From NCBI GenBank assembly GCA_046732895.1, contig JBKPNZ010000011.1, forward strand, positions 1 through 55,767: a stretch of DNA of 55,767 nucleotides. Direction: 5' to 3'. Position numbers and translations under genes: made by a program. Below, piece after piece: positions 27,373 through 36,425 of this stretch (position 1 is its first letter; every line of letters begins with the position of its first letter). The DNA is from JBKPNZ01 sp046732895. Its GTDB lineage: Bacteria > Actinomycetota > Thermoleophilia > Solirubrobacterales > 70-9. The notes beneath the pieces are model-generated. The model saw only the letters and a program-made list of their open reading frames with translations. It did no database searches and was not told the DNA's origin.

Positions 27373-27810
27373 ATGACTACGAGCGCCGATTTCACGCCCG
27401 AGGAATGGGAGTTGGTCACAGAGGCCCCGACGGGCGCGGGCCTCATCGTCGCGGCCGCCTCGCGCGGCGGCACGTTCCGCGAGAGCTTCTCGATGGCGAA
27501 GGCGTACACCGAGGCCCGCGAGCAGCACGGCGAGAGTGAGCTGCTCGACGAGCTCGTCTCCAGCAGGCCCAAGGTGGACCACACCCGCGCACACTCGCTC
27601 GAGGAGCTGCAGGCGCACCACCTCGGGCAGCTCCGAGAGGCCGTGTCTGCCCTGGAGGCGAAGGCCACCCCGGAGGAGGTCGAGGACTACCGGCGCTTCG
27701 TGCGAGGACTCGCCGAGCGTGTCGCCGAGGCGCACAAGGAGGGCGGCGAGCCGGTGAGCGATGCGGAGCGATCCGCGCTGGATCAGATCGGAGCGGCGCT
27801 GGGCGCCTAG
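27373..27810 (+). CDS. Hypothetical soluble helical protein, 145 aa
   Basis: The protein opens with FTPEEWELVTEAPTGAGLIVAAASRGGTFRESFSMAKAY and is otherwise rich in Glu, Ala and Arg helices. There is no signal peptide. The start at 27373 is fixed by a strong Shine-Dalgarno sequence (AAAGGAGA, 4 nt spacing); the upstream extension of the frame is non-coding. I have seen similar proteins annotated as hypothetical in Actinomycetota but do not know a function. It is monocistronic, convergent with the DUF2993 gene. Confidence 0.75.
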   Translation: MTTSADFTPEEWELVTEAPTGAGLIVAAASRGGTFRESFSMAKAYTEAREQHGESELLDELVSSRPKVDHTRAHSLEELQAHHLGQLREAVSALEAKATPEEVEDYRRFVRGLAERVAEAHKEGGEPVSDAERSALDQIGAALGA

Positions 27811-27815
27811 CCCGC

Positions 27816-28451
27816 CTACAGCCGAACCACGATCGCCGCAGTGATCAGCTCCGCCAGTGGTCCCGCGGGATAGCCGGCCACCGTGCCGCCACCCGAGACG
27901 ACGCGGACCCGGCCGCCGTCGGACTCCAACCCCATGTCCAGATGGATTGGAATCGTACGGTCGCCGGTCGCACGGCCCGTCAGGTACCGCAGGAACCCGC
28001 CGCCTGGGATGCCCAGCTCATCGGCGCCGTAGCCGACCAGATCCGAGGCCGTCGTCGTGGAGCTCGTCACCAGGTGGTACTCGCCTGAGTCTTCACGCGT
28101 AAGCGCGAAGCTCGCGATCGTGAAGGGGCCGGCGGTGAAGTCGTCGAGGTGGACGTCAACGCGGTCGAAGCCGTCGAGGTGATTGAAGACCTCCTCGCCG
28201 CGATCGAGCGGCAGGTCGAGCCCGTCGCCCGAGACCCTGAGCTCATCGCCGTCGCCGAAGATCAGGCGCGCCGCCGGAACCGACTTCACGGTGACGCTCA
28301 CGGTTCCTCCGCCCTCGGTGAGTCGATCCTGGATGCGATCCGCCGCATATCCGGGCAGGACGAGCTGGGTGATCACGAGCAGGAGAATGAGAGCGATCGC
28401 CGCCCCGATCAGGATTCGCCGTGCCACTCCGCAGAGCTTGCCAGGGTGCAC
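27816..28451 (-). CDS. DUF2993 / LmeA-like phospholipid-binding protein
   Basis: This protein of about 211 residues has an N-terminal signal/anchor helix (RRILIGAAIALILLLVITQLVLPGYAA) followed by ADRIQDRLTEGGGTVSVTVKSVPAARLIFGDGDELRV, which is characteristic of DUF2993. The mycobacterial member LmeA binds phospholipid and affects mannan elongation. This protein is probably an exported lipid-binding factor. Either the GTG at 28451 or the GTG at 28427 could be the start; the second sits nearer the helix. It is divergent from the MMPL transporter, so both might act on envelope lipids. Confidence 0.78.
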   Translation of the reverse strand: MHPGKLCGVARRILIGAAIALILLLVITQLVLPGYAADRIQDRLTEGGGTVSVTVKSVPAARLIFGDGDELRVSGDGLDLPLDRGEEVFNHLDGFDRVDVHLDDFTAGPFTIASFALTREDSGEYHLVTSSTTTASDLVGYGADELGIPGGGFLRYLTGRATGDRTIPIHLDMGLESDGGRVRVVSGGGTVAGYPAGPLAELITAAIVVRL

Positions 28452-28537
28452 GCCGTGACGGGTGATGGACGTGGCAAACTCCAGGTCGCTGTCATGCCGA
28501 GGGCGATCAGGATGAACCGCCGGGCACGGGGACGCGC

Positions 28538-31003
28538 GTGAGCCGCGTTCTGTATCGCTGGGGCCACGTCTGCGCTCGCCACGGCAAGCTCGTACTCATC
28601 GTCTGGCTCGTTGCGGTGGTCGCGATAGTCGCGATCGCGCGGGCGGTCGGCGCCCAGACCTCGGACGACCTGACGCTGCCGGGCACGGAATCGACCAAGG
28701 CCACCGATCTGCTGGAGGCGAAGCTGCCGGCGGAGGCGAACGGCAGCAACCCGATTGTCCTCGCGAGCTCGAATGGCCGCCTGGACAAGGGCGCGAACCG
28801 CAAGGCGGTCCAGGCAACCGTGCACTCACTCGGCCGTGAGGACGACGTCCGGAGCACGGTCAGCCCGCTCAGCTCGCAGGGGTCCGATGCCCTCACCAAG
28901 GACGGCAAGATCGGCTACATCTCGGTCAACCTCTACGACGGTCCCGGCGACCTCGACGTGGACACTGCGAATGCGGTGATCGACGCGGCATCTCCGGCGG
29001 AGGACGCCGGGCTCGAGGTCGAGGCCGGTGGCTACCTGGGGAAGGAGGTCTCGAAGCCGAGCACGCACTCGAGCGAGGCGATCGGGATCGCGGCCGCGAT
29101 CATCATCCTCTCGTTCGCGTTCGGCACTGCAGTTGCGATGAGCATGCCGATCACGACCGCGATCCTCGGCCTCCTCACCGGCCTCAGCCTCATCGCGCTG
29201 CTCGGCCACGTGATCTCGGTCCCGTCGATCGCCCCCACGCTCGGCACGATGCTCGGCCTCGGGGTCGGGATCGACTACGCGCTCTTCATCGTCACCCGGC
29301 ACCGGGAGGGCCTCGCGGCTGGCCTTGAGACGGAGGAGGCGGTGGCGCGGGCCTGCGCCTCGAGCGGGAGCGCGGTGGTCTTCGCCGGCGGGACGGTCGT
29401 GATCGCACTGCTGTCGCTGGTGTTCGCGGGGATTCCGATCGTCAGCGCTCTCGGCTACTCGGCGGCGATCGTGGTCACGATCGCGATCCTCGCGGCAAGC
29501 TCACTGCTGCCGGCGATCCTTGCGTTGCTCGGCCAGAGGATCGAGCGCTGGCGAATCCCGTTCACGCAGACATCACACGGCGGCGGTGGCGGAGCGTGGG
29601 CGCGTTGGGCTCACTGGATCGCAGATCATCGCTGGACGGCAACGCTCGCGGCGACGGCGTTCCTGCTGTTCCTGGCACTCCCGATCCTGGACATGCGGCT
29701 GGGCCAGCAGGACATCGGGCAGCTCTCGACCTCGACCACCGCGCGACAGGCCTACGACCTCATCGACCAGGGGTTCGGGGTGGGGACGAACGGTCCATTC
29801 CTGCTGGCCGTGAAGTTCAACCCGCCGGCCCAGAACGACCAGAAGTCGCTCAACCAGCTGAAGGCGAAGCAAAAGCGGCAGCAGCAACAGCAGGAGCAGA
29901 AGATCCAGCAGCAGGCGAACGCGCAGGCTGAAGCGCAGACGCAGCAGCTGATCGACGAGGGAGTCCCGCCCGACGAGGCCCAGGCGGAAGCGGAGCAGCA
30001 GGCCCAGGCACAGGCGAAGAAGCAGGAGGCCGCGGCGCAGCCCTCAGCGAAGCAGCAGCAGAAGCTCGACCAGCAGGAGTCCTTCCTGAAGTCGGATGCC
30101 TCGGACCCCGACCTCGTCCACCTCGAGGACAAGATCAAGCACACCCACGACGTGGACTCCGTCTCGCAGGCCAAGGTGGACAAGACCGGGACCGCCGCGG
30201 TCTTCACGGTGACCCCGACGACGTCGCCCTCATCGGAGGCGACCCAGAACCTGGTCGACGACCTGCGCGACGACGTCGTCCCGGCCGCAACGAAGGGCCG
30301 TGGCCTCGAGGCGTTCGTCGGCGGGCAGACGGCCTCCTACGTCGACCTCGCCGACAGGATCACGGACAAGCTCCCGCAGGTGATCATCATCGTGGTCGCG
30401 CTCAGCTTCCTGCTGCTGATGATCGCGTTCCGCTCCATCGTCGTGCCGTTGACGGCTGGGCTCATGAACCTGCTCTCGGTCGCCGCCTCCTACGGCGTGC
30501 TCACCGCGGTCTTCGAGAAGGGCTGGGGGACCTCGATCATCGGCCTCGATCACTCGATCCCAATCGTGAGCTTCGTGCCGCTGCTCATGTTCGCGATCCT
30601 CTTCGGCCTCTCGATGGACTACCAGGTGTTCCTGCTGACGCGGATCAAGGAGCACTACGCGGAGTCGGGGGACAACCGCACCGCCGTCGTCGACGGCCTG
30701 GCGTCGAGCGCATGGCTGATCACCTCGGCCGCGCTGATCATGGTCTCGGTGTTCGGCAGCTTCATCCTCAACGGCGACCCGACGGTGAAGCAGTTCGGCG
30801 TCGGGCTCGCGGTTGCGATCGCCATCGACGCCACGGTCGTGCGCTGCGTGCTCGTTCCGGCCGTGATGGAGATCTGCGGCCGGGCGAACTGGTGGTTCCC
30901 GCCACGGCTCGACCGGACGCTCCCGCAGCTAGGCATCGACAGCGAGGAAGGGCTGCCGGATGCCCCTGCGCCGGAGCCCGCCCCGGCGCGCTCTGGTTCC
31001 TGA
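28538..31003 (+). CDS. MMPL/RND-family transporter with Gln-rich coiled-coil insert
   Basis: This 821-residue protein has the MMPL layout: one N-terminal helix, a periplasmic domain, a block of helices (GIDYALFIVTRHREG is the D-Y signature), a second periplasmic domain and a second block (LFGLSMDYQVFLLTRIKEHY). It probably exports lipids or hydrophobic compounds using the proton gradient. Residues about 437-518 are a very Gln/Ala-rich coiled coil inside the second periplasmic domain, unusual for the family. The start is a GTG. The C-terminus is a Pro/Ala tail. It is divergent from the DUF2993 gene. Confidence 0.9.
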   Translation: MSRVLYRWGHVCARHGKLVLIVWLVAVVAIVAIARAVGAQTSDDLTLPGTESTKATDLLEAKLPAEANGSNPIVLASSNGRLDKGANRKAVQATVHSLGREDDVRSTVSPLSSQGSDALTKDGKIGYISVNLYDGPGDLDVDTANAVIDAASPAEDAGLEVEAGGYLGKEVSKPSTHSSEAIGIAAAIIILSFAFGTAVAMSMPITTAILGLLTGLSLIALLGHVISVPSIAPTLGTMLGLGVGIDYALFIVTRHREGLAAGLETEEAVARACASSGSAVVFAGGTVVIALLSLVFAGIPIVSALGYSAAIVVTIAILAASSLLPAILALLGQRIERWRIPFTQTSHGGGGGAWARWAHWIADHRWTATLAATAFLLFLALPILDMRLGQQDIGQLSTSTTARQAYDLIDQGFGVGTNGPFLLAVKFNPPAQNDQKSLNQLKAKQKRQQQQQEQKIQQQANAQAEAQTQQLIDEGVPPDEAQAEAEQQAQAQAKKQEAAAQPSAKQQQKLDQQESFLKSDASDPDLVHLEDKIKHTHDVDSVSQAKVDKTGTAAVFTVTPTTSPSSEATQNLVDDLRDDVVPAATKGRGLEAFVGGQTASYVDLADRITDKLPQVIIIVVALSFLLLMIAFRSIVVPLTAGLMNLLSVAASYGVLTAVFEKGWGTSIIGLDHSIPIVSFVPLLMFAILFGLSMDYQVFLLTRIKEHYAESGDNRTAVVDGLASSAWLITSAALIMVSVFGSFILNGDPTVKQFGVGLAVAIAIDATVVRCVLVPAVMEICGRANWWFPPRLDRTLPQLGIDSEEGLPDAPAPEPAPARSGS

Positions 31004-31070
31004 ACCAGCGGTTGAGCCGTTCGGCGTAGTCGTCGAACGCGCATCGACTGACACTGTGTCGGCGGCGGAA

Positions 31071-31076
31071 TAGACT
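31071..31076 (+). promoter_or_regulatory. Putative promoter: TGACAC -35 and TAGACT -10, leaderless
   Basis: TAGACT lies 7 nt before the ATG of the acetone carboxylase operon at 31084, and TGACAC at 31049-31054 is 16 nt upstream of it, giving a plausible -35/-10 pair. The -35 region overlaps an 11-nt palindrome (GACACTGTGTC, 31050-31060) that could be a repressor site. There is no Shine-Dalgarno sequence. Confidence 0.45.
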
Positions 31077-31083
31077 CGCGCGG

Positions 31084-33237
31084 ATGCCGCCGCAGAACGG
31101 TCGCAACCCCCGAGTCCTCGCGATTGACGCGGGCGGGACGATGACCGACACCTTCATCGTCGACGACGCCGGCGCGTTCGTCGTCGGCAAGGCGCAGACG
31201 ACGCCTGAGGATGAGTCCCGCGGGTTCATGGAGTCTGCGCGCGACGCGCTCCAGCAGTGGGACTCCGCGCCCGATGAGTCGTTCCCGCTGATCGCCTCGG
31301 GCATCTACAGCGGCACCGCCATGCTGAACCGGCTGCTCTCGCGGACGGGCAGGAAGGTCGGGGCGATCGTGACCTATGGCCAGGAGGACTACCTGGAGCT
31401 CGAGCGCGGCATCCAGACGTTCCTCGGCTACTCCTACGCCGACCGCCTGCATATCGCGACCCACCACCACAACGAGCCGCTGGTCCCACGGGAGCGGATG
31501 AAGGGGGTCCGGGGGCGGATCGACGTCTTCGGCGAGGAGGCGCTGCCGCTGCGGGAGGAGGACGCGCGCGAGGCGGCGGCCGCCCTGCTGGACGAGGGGG
31601 TCGAGGGGATCGTCGTTTCGCTCCTCTTCAGCTATCGGAACGCGGAGCACGAGATCCGCGTCGGCGAGATCCTCGAGGAGGAGAAGGCCAAGCGCGGCCT
31701 GGACGGCCAAGTCCCGGTCTTCCTCTCATCTGAGCTCTACCCGATGCGGCGCGACCTTCCCCGCCTCAACTCGACCCTGATCGAGGCGTACGCCGCCGAG
31801 CCTTCGCGCGGACAGCTCCAGCACGTGCGCGACGAGACTAAGGGCGCCGGCGCCGGGTTCGAGCTGCGCGTGATGGCCGCGCACGGCGGCACGATCTCGA
31901 TCGAGGCGAAGGAGCTCGCGCGCACCCTCGTGTCGGGACCCATCGGCGGTGTGGTGGGCGGCGCCGCGCTCGCCGAGCGGATGGCCGAGCACAACGTTCT
32001 CTGCACCGACATCGGCGGCACGTCCTTCGACATCGCCCTGATCACCGACGGCCGGTTCGAGATCACCCAGACGCCTGACATCGCCCGCTTTGTCCTCAAC
32101 ATGCCGCTCGTCCGCATCGACTCGATCGGCGCCGGCACCGGATCGTTCGTGCGGGTGAACCCGAACTCGGCGCGGCCGGAGCTGGGCCCAGACTCGGCCG
32201 GCGCGCGGATCGGAGTGTGCTGGCCCGAGGGCGGGCTTGAGACGGTGTCGATCACCGACCTGAACCTCGTGCTCGGCCGCGTCAACCCCGACTACTTCCT
32301 GGGCGGCGACGTCAAGCTCGACGTCGACCGAGCCGAGGCAGCGGTGCGTGCTCAGGTGGCGGAGCCGCTGGGCCTGCAGGTGCCGGAGGCCGCCGCCGGC
32401 GTGATCGAGCTCTTCGAGCAGACGCTTCGGAACGAGGCGGTCGGGCGAATCCTCGGTAAGGGCTACTCGCCGGCCGACTACACGCTGCTCTGCTACGGCG
32501 GGGGCGGGCCCCTGCACGTGGCGGGGTACACCGAGGGCGTCGCCTACCGCGACGTCCTCGTGCCGGCCTGGGCGGCGGGCTTCTCGGCCTACGGATGCGC
32601 GTGCGCGGACTTCGAGTATCGCTATGACCAGACGATCGACTATCCGATCCAGCCCGCCCAGGACGAGATGGAGCGGGCCGGCATCGCGATCATGATCACC
32701 GGCGCCTGGCTGGGGCTCGAGGACCGCGTCGCCGAGGAGTTCACGAAGTCAGGCGTGGCGCGTGAGGCGATCCAGTTCACGCACCTGGTCCGGATGCAGT
32801 ACTTCGGCCAGCTCAACGACATCGAGATCGTCTCGCCGCACTCGGAGCTCGAAGACCACACCCATCTCGAGGACCTGATCGCCACCTTCGAGGAGGCGTA
32901 CGCCAAGGTCTACGCTCGCTCGGCGCGCTCGCCCGAGCTCGGGTACCTCGTGACGCACGCGATCGTCACCGGACGCGTGCCCGTCGAGAAGCCTGCGCTT
33001 CCGGAGCTCGACGAGCCGGGCGGGTCACCGCCCGTGAAGGAGACGCGCCCGGTCTACTGGGGTGGGCGCGGTTTCGTCGAGACGAATATCTACGAGCTCA
33101 CCGACGTGGCCGCCGGGCACTCGGTCGACGGACCCGCGATCATCGAGTCCGTGGCGACGACATTTGCGATCCCACCGGAACGAAGCGCGAGGCTCGACCG
33201 GCGGCAGATCTTCCACCTCTCGAGCCGAGGAGACTGA
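31084..33237 (+). CDS. acxA: Acetone carboxylase beta subunit (HyuA/AcxA family)
   Basis: This 717-residue protein is of the hydantoinase-A/oxoprolinase superfamily. It begins with the ATP-binding motif LAIDAGGTMTDTFIVD and contains SGTAMLNRLLSRTGRKVG, MAAHGGTIS, TIVSGPIGG-type (RTLVSGPIGGVVGG), CTDIGGTSFDIALI and FSAYGCACADFEYRYD. The whole sequence follows acetone carboxylase beta rather than hydantoinases as I recall them. The complex phosphorylates acetone and bicarbonate with ATP and joins them to acetoacetate. The downstream gene begins 2 nt later and supplies the other subunits. It starts with a leaderless-type promoter. Confidence 0.87.
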   Translation: MPPQNGRNPRVLAIDAGGTMTDTFIVDDAGAFVVGKAQTTPEDESRGFMESARDALQQWDSAPDESFPLIASGIYSGTAMLNRLLSRTGRKVGAIVTYGQEDYLELERGIQTFLGYSYADRLHIATHHHNEPLVPRERMKGVRGRIDVFGEEALPLREEDAREAAAALLDEGVEGIVVSLLFSYRNAEHEIRVGEILEEEKAKRGLDGQVPVFLSSELYPMRRDLPRLNSTLIEAYAAEPSRGQLQHVRDETKGAGAGFELRVMAAHGGTISIEAKELARTLVSGPIGGVVGGAALAERMAEHNVLCTDIGGTSFDIALITDGRFEITQTPDIARFVLNMPLVRIDSIGAGTGSFVRVNPNSARPELGPDSAGARIGVCWPEGGLETVSITDLNLVLGRVNPDYFLGGDVKLDVDRAEAAVRAQVAEPLGLQVPEAAAGVIELFEQTLRNEAVGRILGKGYSPADYTLLCYGGGGPLHVAGYTEGVAYRDVLVPAWAAGFSAYGCACADFEYRYDQTIDYPIQPAQDEMERAGIAIMITGAWLGLEDRVAEEFTKSGVAREAIQFTHLVRMQYFGQLNDIEIVSPHSELEDHTHLEDLIATFEEAYAKVYARSARSPELGYLVTHAIVTGRVPVEKPALPELDEPGGSPPVKETRPVYWGGRGFVETNIYELTDVAAGHSVDGPAIIESVATTFAIPPERSARLDRRQIFHLSSRGD

Positions 33238-33239
33238 AG

Positions 33240-36065
33240 GTGGCAATCGTCGACGCAACCAGGGAGCTCGAGCCGCGCGAGGGCGCGGCGATCGGCTGGG
33301 ACGGCCGCCGGCTCGACGAGATGCTCGCCGAGTCGGAACGGCTCTTCGGCGAGACCGGCTCCTATTGGGGTCTTGAGGGTCCGCTCGAGCTCAAGGACTC
33401 GGATCCGATCGGCTACGAGAAGCTCTTCTCGCGCCTGCGCGGCGGCCTCGTGTCAGCCCGCGAGACGGCAATGAACATCTCGGCCTCGCCGATCGTCAAG
33501 GAGCTCGGCGAGCTGTGCTTTGCCCTCTACACGCCCGAGGGGGACTCGGTGGCGCTCTCGACCGGGATCATCGTCCACATCCACACCATGTCCGATGCGC
33601 TCAAGTTCATGGTGCGAAACGGCTGGGAGGACAACCCGGGAATCAGGCCCGGCGACATCTTCGCCAACAACGACCCCTTGATCGGCGACGTCCACAACGC
33701 CGACGTCCAGACGTTCGTTCCGATCTTCTGGGAGGGCGAGCTGGTGGCGTGGGCGGGCGGCGTGACGCACGTTCTCGACATCGGGGCGAAGACCCCCGGC
33801 GGCGTGCCGTTCGGGCCGATCACCCGGCTCGACGATGGACTCGACCTGCCATGCATGAAGATCGGCGAGGGGGACGAGCTCGCGGCCTGGCATCTGAAGC
33901 GCTGCGAGCTGCAGACGCGGGCGCCCATGTACTACCTGCTCGACGAGAAGACGCGCCTTGCCGGCTGCCATTTGATCCGGGAGGCCGTCGAGCGGGTGAT
34001 CCTGGAGGAGGGGGTCGATCGCTTCAAGCAGTTCTCGCGGGAGGTGATCGAGGAAGGGCGGCGCTCGTTCAAGGCCCGGATCCGGGAGATGACTGTGCCG
34101 GGGCGCTATCGCTCGCCGGCGTTCACGGACATGACGCTTGCCGACAAGGTGGCCCTACCCGCGCAGGCGCGCCGCGACTTCCTGATGCACTCGCCGTTCG
34201 AGGTGCGGATCGGTGGCGATGGCACGTACGAGCTCGACATGGAGGGATGCTCGGCGTGGGGTCACCACTCGCTCAACTGCACGCCGTCGGCGATGCAGGG
34301 TGCGATCTGGGTGCAGTTCACGCAGACGCTGGTCTGCAACGACAAGGTGAACGACGGCGCCTACCTCGCGCTCGACACGAATTTCCCCCCGCTGACGATG
34401 TCGAACATGGGGGACATGGGCGGGTCCACCGGCGCGGCGTGGGGGTTCCTCATCCCTGCGTTCACGGGCTTCCCGCGGACCCTCTCGCGCGCGCTGCAGG
34501 CCCGCGGGTTCATCGAGGAGGTGATCGGTGCCTACGCGTGCGCCGGTGACGCCTACCAGGGGGGCGGCATCGACCAGTACGGGAACTCCTCGGCGATCAC
34601 GCACTTCGAGCTCGCCGCGCAGGGCATGGGGGCGAAGTACGTCCTCGACGGCTCCGACCACGCGGCCGCCATGTTCAACCCGGAGGGCGACATGGGGGAC
34701 ATGGAGATGTGGGAGCTGATCACGCCGATCCTCTATCTCTCCCGTCGGCGCAAGGCGAACTCGGGCGGACCCGGGCGTCACCGCGGCGGCTCCTCGCACG
34801 AGGCGCTCTTCCTTCACCACAAGACCCCGTTCTGGACGGTGCAGAACATGGGGTGCAACAGGACGTTCACGTCACCGGGGCTCTTCGGCGGATATCCCGG
34901 AGCGCTGGCGTACATCCACAACATCCGAGGCGCCGACCTGGTCGAGCGCGCGAACCGCGGCGAGGCGTATCCCGTTGCGGACGGCTCCTACGACGATCCC
35001 GCGCTGATGGAGATCGGGGGTGAGCACGAGTACAAGCAGGACTCGTTCACGACCGATGAGCAGATCGCCTCCGGCGACCTCTATCTGGTGGTGCTGCGCG
35101 GCGGGTCCGGGCTCGGCGATCCGCTGCGGCGCCCGCCCGAGGCGGTGGCGGCCGACATCGCCGGGAACCATCTTCTGCCGCGGTTTGCGGATTCGGTCTA
35201 CGGGGTGGCAGTGAGCGGTGAGGGCGCGGTGGACGCCGATGCCACCGAGCGGCGGCGCGAGGAGATCCGGCGGATCCGGCTCGATCGCGCGGTGCCCGCG
35301 CGGGAGTGGTGGGCCTCACAGCGGGAGCGAATCCTGGCGGGCGATCTTTCGGAGCCGATTCGCGGGATGCTGGCCGAGTCGATGAAGCTCTCGGCTCGGT
35401 GGGCCGCGGAGTACCGCGGCTTCTGGGATCTCGACGAGGACTTCGAGTTCGACGGCGCGCCGACGCCGACGATTCAGATCGAGCATGCGGAGGCGGGGAA
35501 GGTGACGCCGGCGGAGGCAGCGGCCGAGTTCCTGGCGAGCTCGAACGTCTCCGGCGCGAGCGATGCGGCCGCGGGCGGGGGTGTGCTGGAGCGGGAGACG
35601 CTGGCGGCGATGGCCGACGAGAAGCTCTCGCGGCGCGAGGTGAAGGCCATCCAGTCTGGCTACAAGGACTCGGACCGCTTCGACAAGTGGCTCGAGGTCC
35701 TTCAGAAGCGGGTGCCGTACGACGAGCGGATCGTGCTGCCGTTGGGTGAGGGCCTGAACGTCGTTCGCGCAGGCTCGGACCTGGTGGTTCGGTGCGACTG
35801 CGGGCACGACTTCTGCGCGCCGAACGAGAACTGGAAGATGGAGGCGGCCCTCCTCGTTCGGGATTCGGTCGAGGCGATGCGCGAGGTCTATCCGCAGATG
35901 GCGCACGCCGATCCGGATTGGATGGAGCTGCGGGAGTTCCATTGCCCGTCCTGCGCGCGTCAGCTGGAGGTCGAGGCCAGCCCGCCGGGGTACCCGGTGG
36001 TGCACGAGTTCCTCCCCGACATCGAGGGCTTCTATCGCGGTTGGCTGGGGCGCGAGGTGCCCTAG
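33240..36065 (+). CDS. Acetone carboxylase alpha-gamma fusion (AcxB-AcxC)
   Basis: Residues 1 to about 770 follow acetone carboxylase alpha (HyuB family): the YEKLFSRLRGGLVSARETAM segment, GVTHVLDIGA, NPEGDMGDMEMWE, and the C-terminal RAVPAREWWASQRERIL part. After an Ala/Gly linker (about 760-780) residues 780-941 are a complete gamma subunit: KLSRREVKAIQSGYKDSDRFDKWLEVLQ, the Cys pairs in VRCDCGHDFC and FHCPSCARQL, and PDIEGFYRGWLG. The gamma subunit is normally a separate protein of about 165 residues. The fusion gives a two-gene operon instead of three. The GTG start has AGGAG upstream. Confidence 0.88.
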   Translation: MAIVDATRELEPREGAAIGWDGRRLDEMLAESERLFGETGSYWGLEGPLELKDSDPIGYEKLFSRLRGGLVSARETAMNISASPIVKELGELCFALYTPEGDSVALSTGIIVHIHTMSDALKFMVRNGWEDNPGIRPGDIFANNDPLIGDVHNADVQTFVPIFWEGELVAWAGGVTHVLDIGAKTPGGVPFGPITRLDDGLDLPCMKIGEGDELAAWHLKRCELQTRAPMYYLLDEKTRLAGCHLIREAVERVILEEGVDRFKQFSREVIEEGRRSFKARIREMTVPGRYRSPAFTDMTLADKVALPAQARRDFLMHSPFEVRIGGDGTYELDMEGCSAWGHHSLNCTPSAMQGAIWVQFTQTLVCNDKVNDGAYLALDTNFPPLTMSNMGDMGGSTGAAWGFLIPAFTGFPRTLSRALQARGFIEEVIGAYACAGDAYQGGGIDQYGNSSAITHFELAAQGMGAKYVLDGSDHAAAMFNPEGDMGDMEMWELITPILYLSRRRKANSGGPGRHRGGSSHEALFLHHKTPFWTVQNMGCNRTFTSPGLFGGYPGALAYIHNIRGADLVERANRGEAYPVADGSYDDPALMEIGGEHEYKQDSFTTDEQIASGDLYLVVLRGGSGLGDPLRRPPEAVAADIAGNHLLPRFADSVYGVAVSGEGAVDADATERRREEIRRIRLDRAVPAREWWASQRERILAGDLSEPIRGMLAESMKLSARWAAEYRGFWDLDEDFEFDGAPTPTIQIEHAEAGKVTPAEAAAEFLASSNVSGASDAAAGGGVLERETLAAMADEKLSRREVKAIQSGYKDSDRFDKWLEVLQKRVPYDERIVLPLGEGLNVVRAGSDLVVRCDCGHDFCAPNENWKMEAALLVRDSVEAMREVYPQMAHADPDWMELREFHCPSCARQLEVEASPPGYPVVHEFLPDIEGFYRGWLGREVP

Positions 36066-36111
36066 GCGGGCTGCGCCGAGGGCGCTGCCTTCACCGATAG
36101 GTGGTGAGCCG

Positions 36112-36139
36112 GGACCCCGGCCGCGAGCGGCCGGGGTCC
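36112..36139. terminator. Perfect 12-bp GC hairpin between convergent genes
   Basis: The arms GGACCCCGGCCG and CGGCCGGGGTCC are perfectly complementary with a CGAG tetraloop. The hairpin lies 47 nt after the acetone carboxylase stop and 14 nt beyond the end of the convergent cold-shock gene, so it may serve both. There is no U-run, as is usual in high-GC Actinomycetota. Confidence 0.7.
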
Positions 36140-36153
36140 GGACGATCAGGCGT

Positions 36154-36351
36154 TCAGGCGGGCTTGACGTTGACTGCCTTGGGGCCGCGATCGGAGTCCT
36201 CGGACTCGTACTCGACCTTGGCGCCCTCCTCGAGGGTTGAGCCCTCGGCGATGCCCGTCTGGTGGACGAAGAGGTCCTTGCCGCCCTCGTCCGGGGTGAT
36301 GAAGCCGTAGCGCTTCTCGTCGTTGAACCACTTCACGGTTCCGGTTGCCAT
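36154..36351 (-). CDS. Cold-shock protein, CspA family
   Basis: This 65-residue protein is a single cold-shock domain with GTVKWFNDEKRYGFITPD (RNP1-type) and DLFVHQTGI (RNP2-type). It binds single-stranded RNA/DNA as a chaperone. The usual Phe in the second RNA-binding motif (VHFS) is Gln here (VHQT), and the canonical KGFGFI is KRYGFI. The start at 36351 has AGGAG 7 nt upstream. The upstream region of about 70 nt to the patatin end may carry a cold-regulated leader. Confidence 0.95.
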   Translation of the reverse strand: MATGTVKWFNDEKRYGFITPDEGGKDLFVHQTGIAEGSTLEEGAKVEYESEDSDRGPKAVNVKPA

Positions 36352-36425
36352 GTACTGCTCCTAATGGGTTGCTGAAACGGCGCGGGACGATACACGGCGG
36401 CACGGGCGATCGCCATGACGCGGCC

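Noticed and set aside
31084..36065. Annotation as hydantoinase/oxoprolinase A and B
   Set aside because: The C-terminal gamma-type domain and the whole-length resemblance to acetone carboxylase beta/alpha fit better than hydantoinase.
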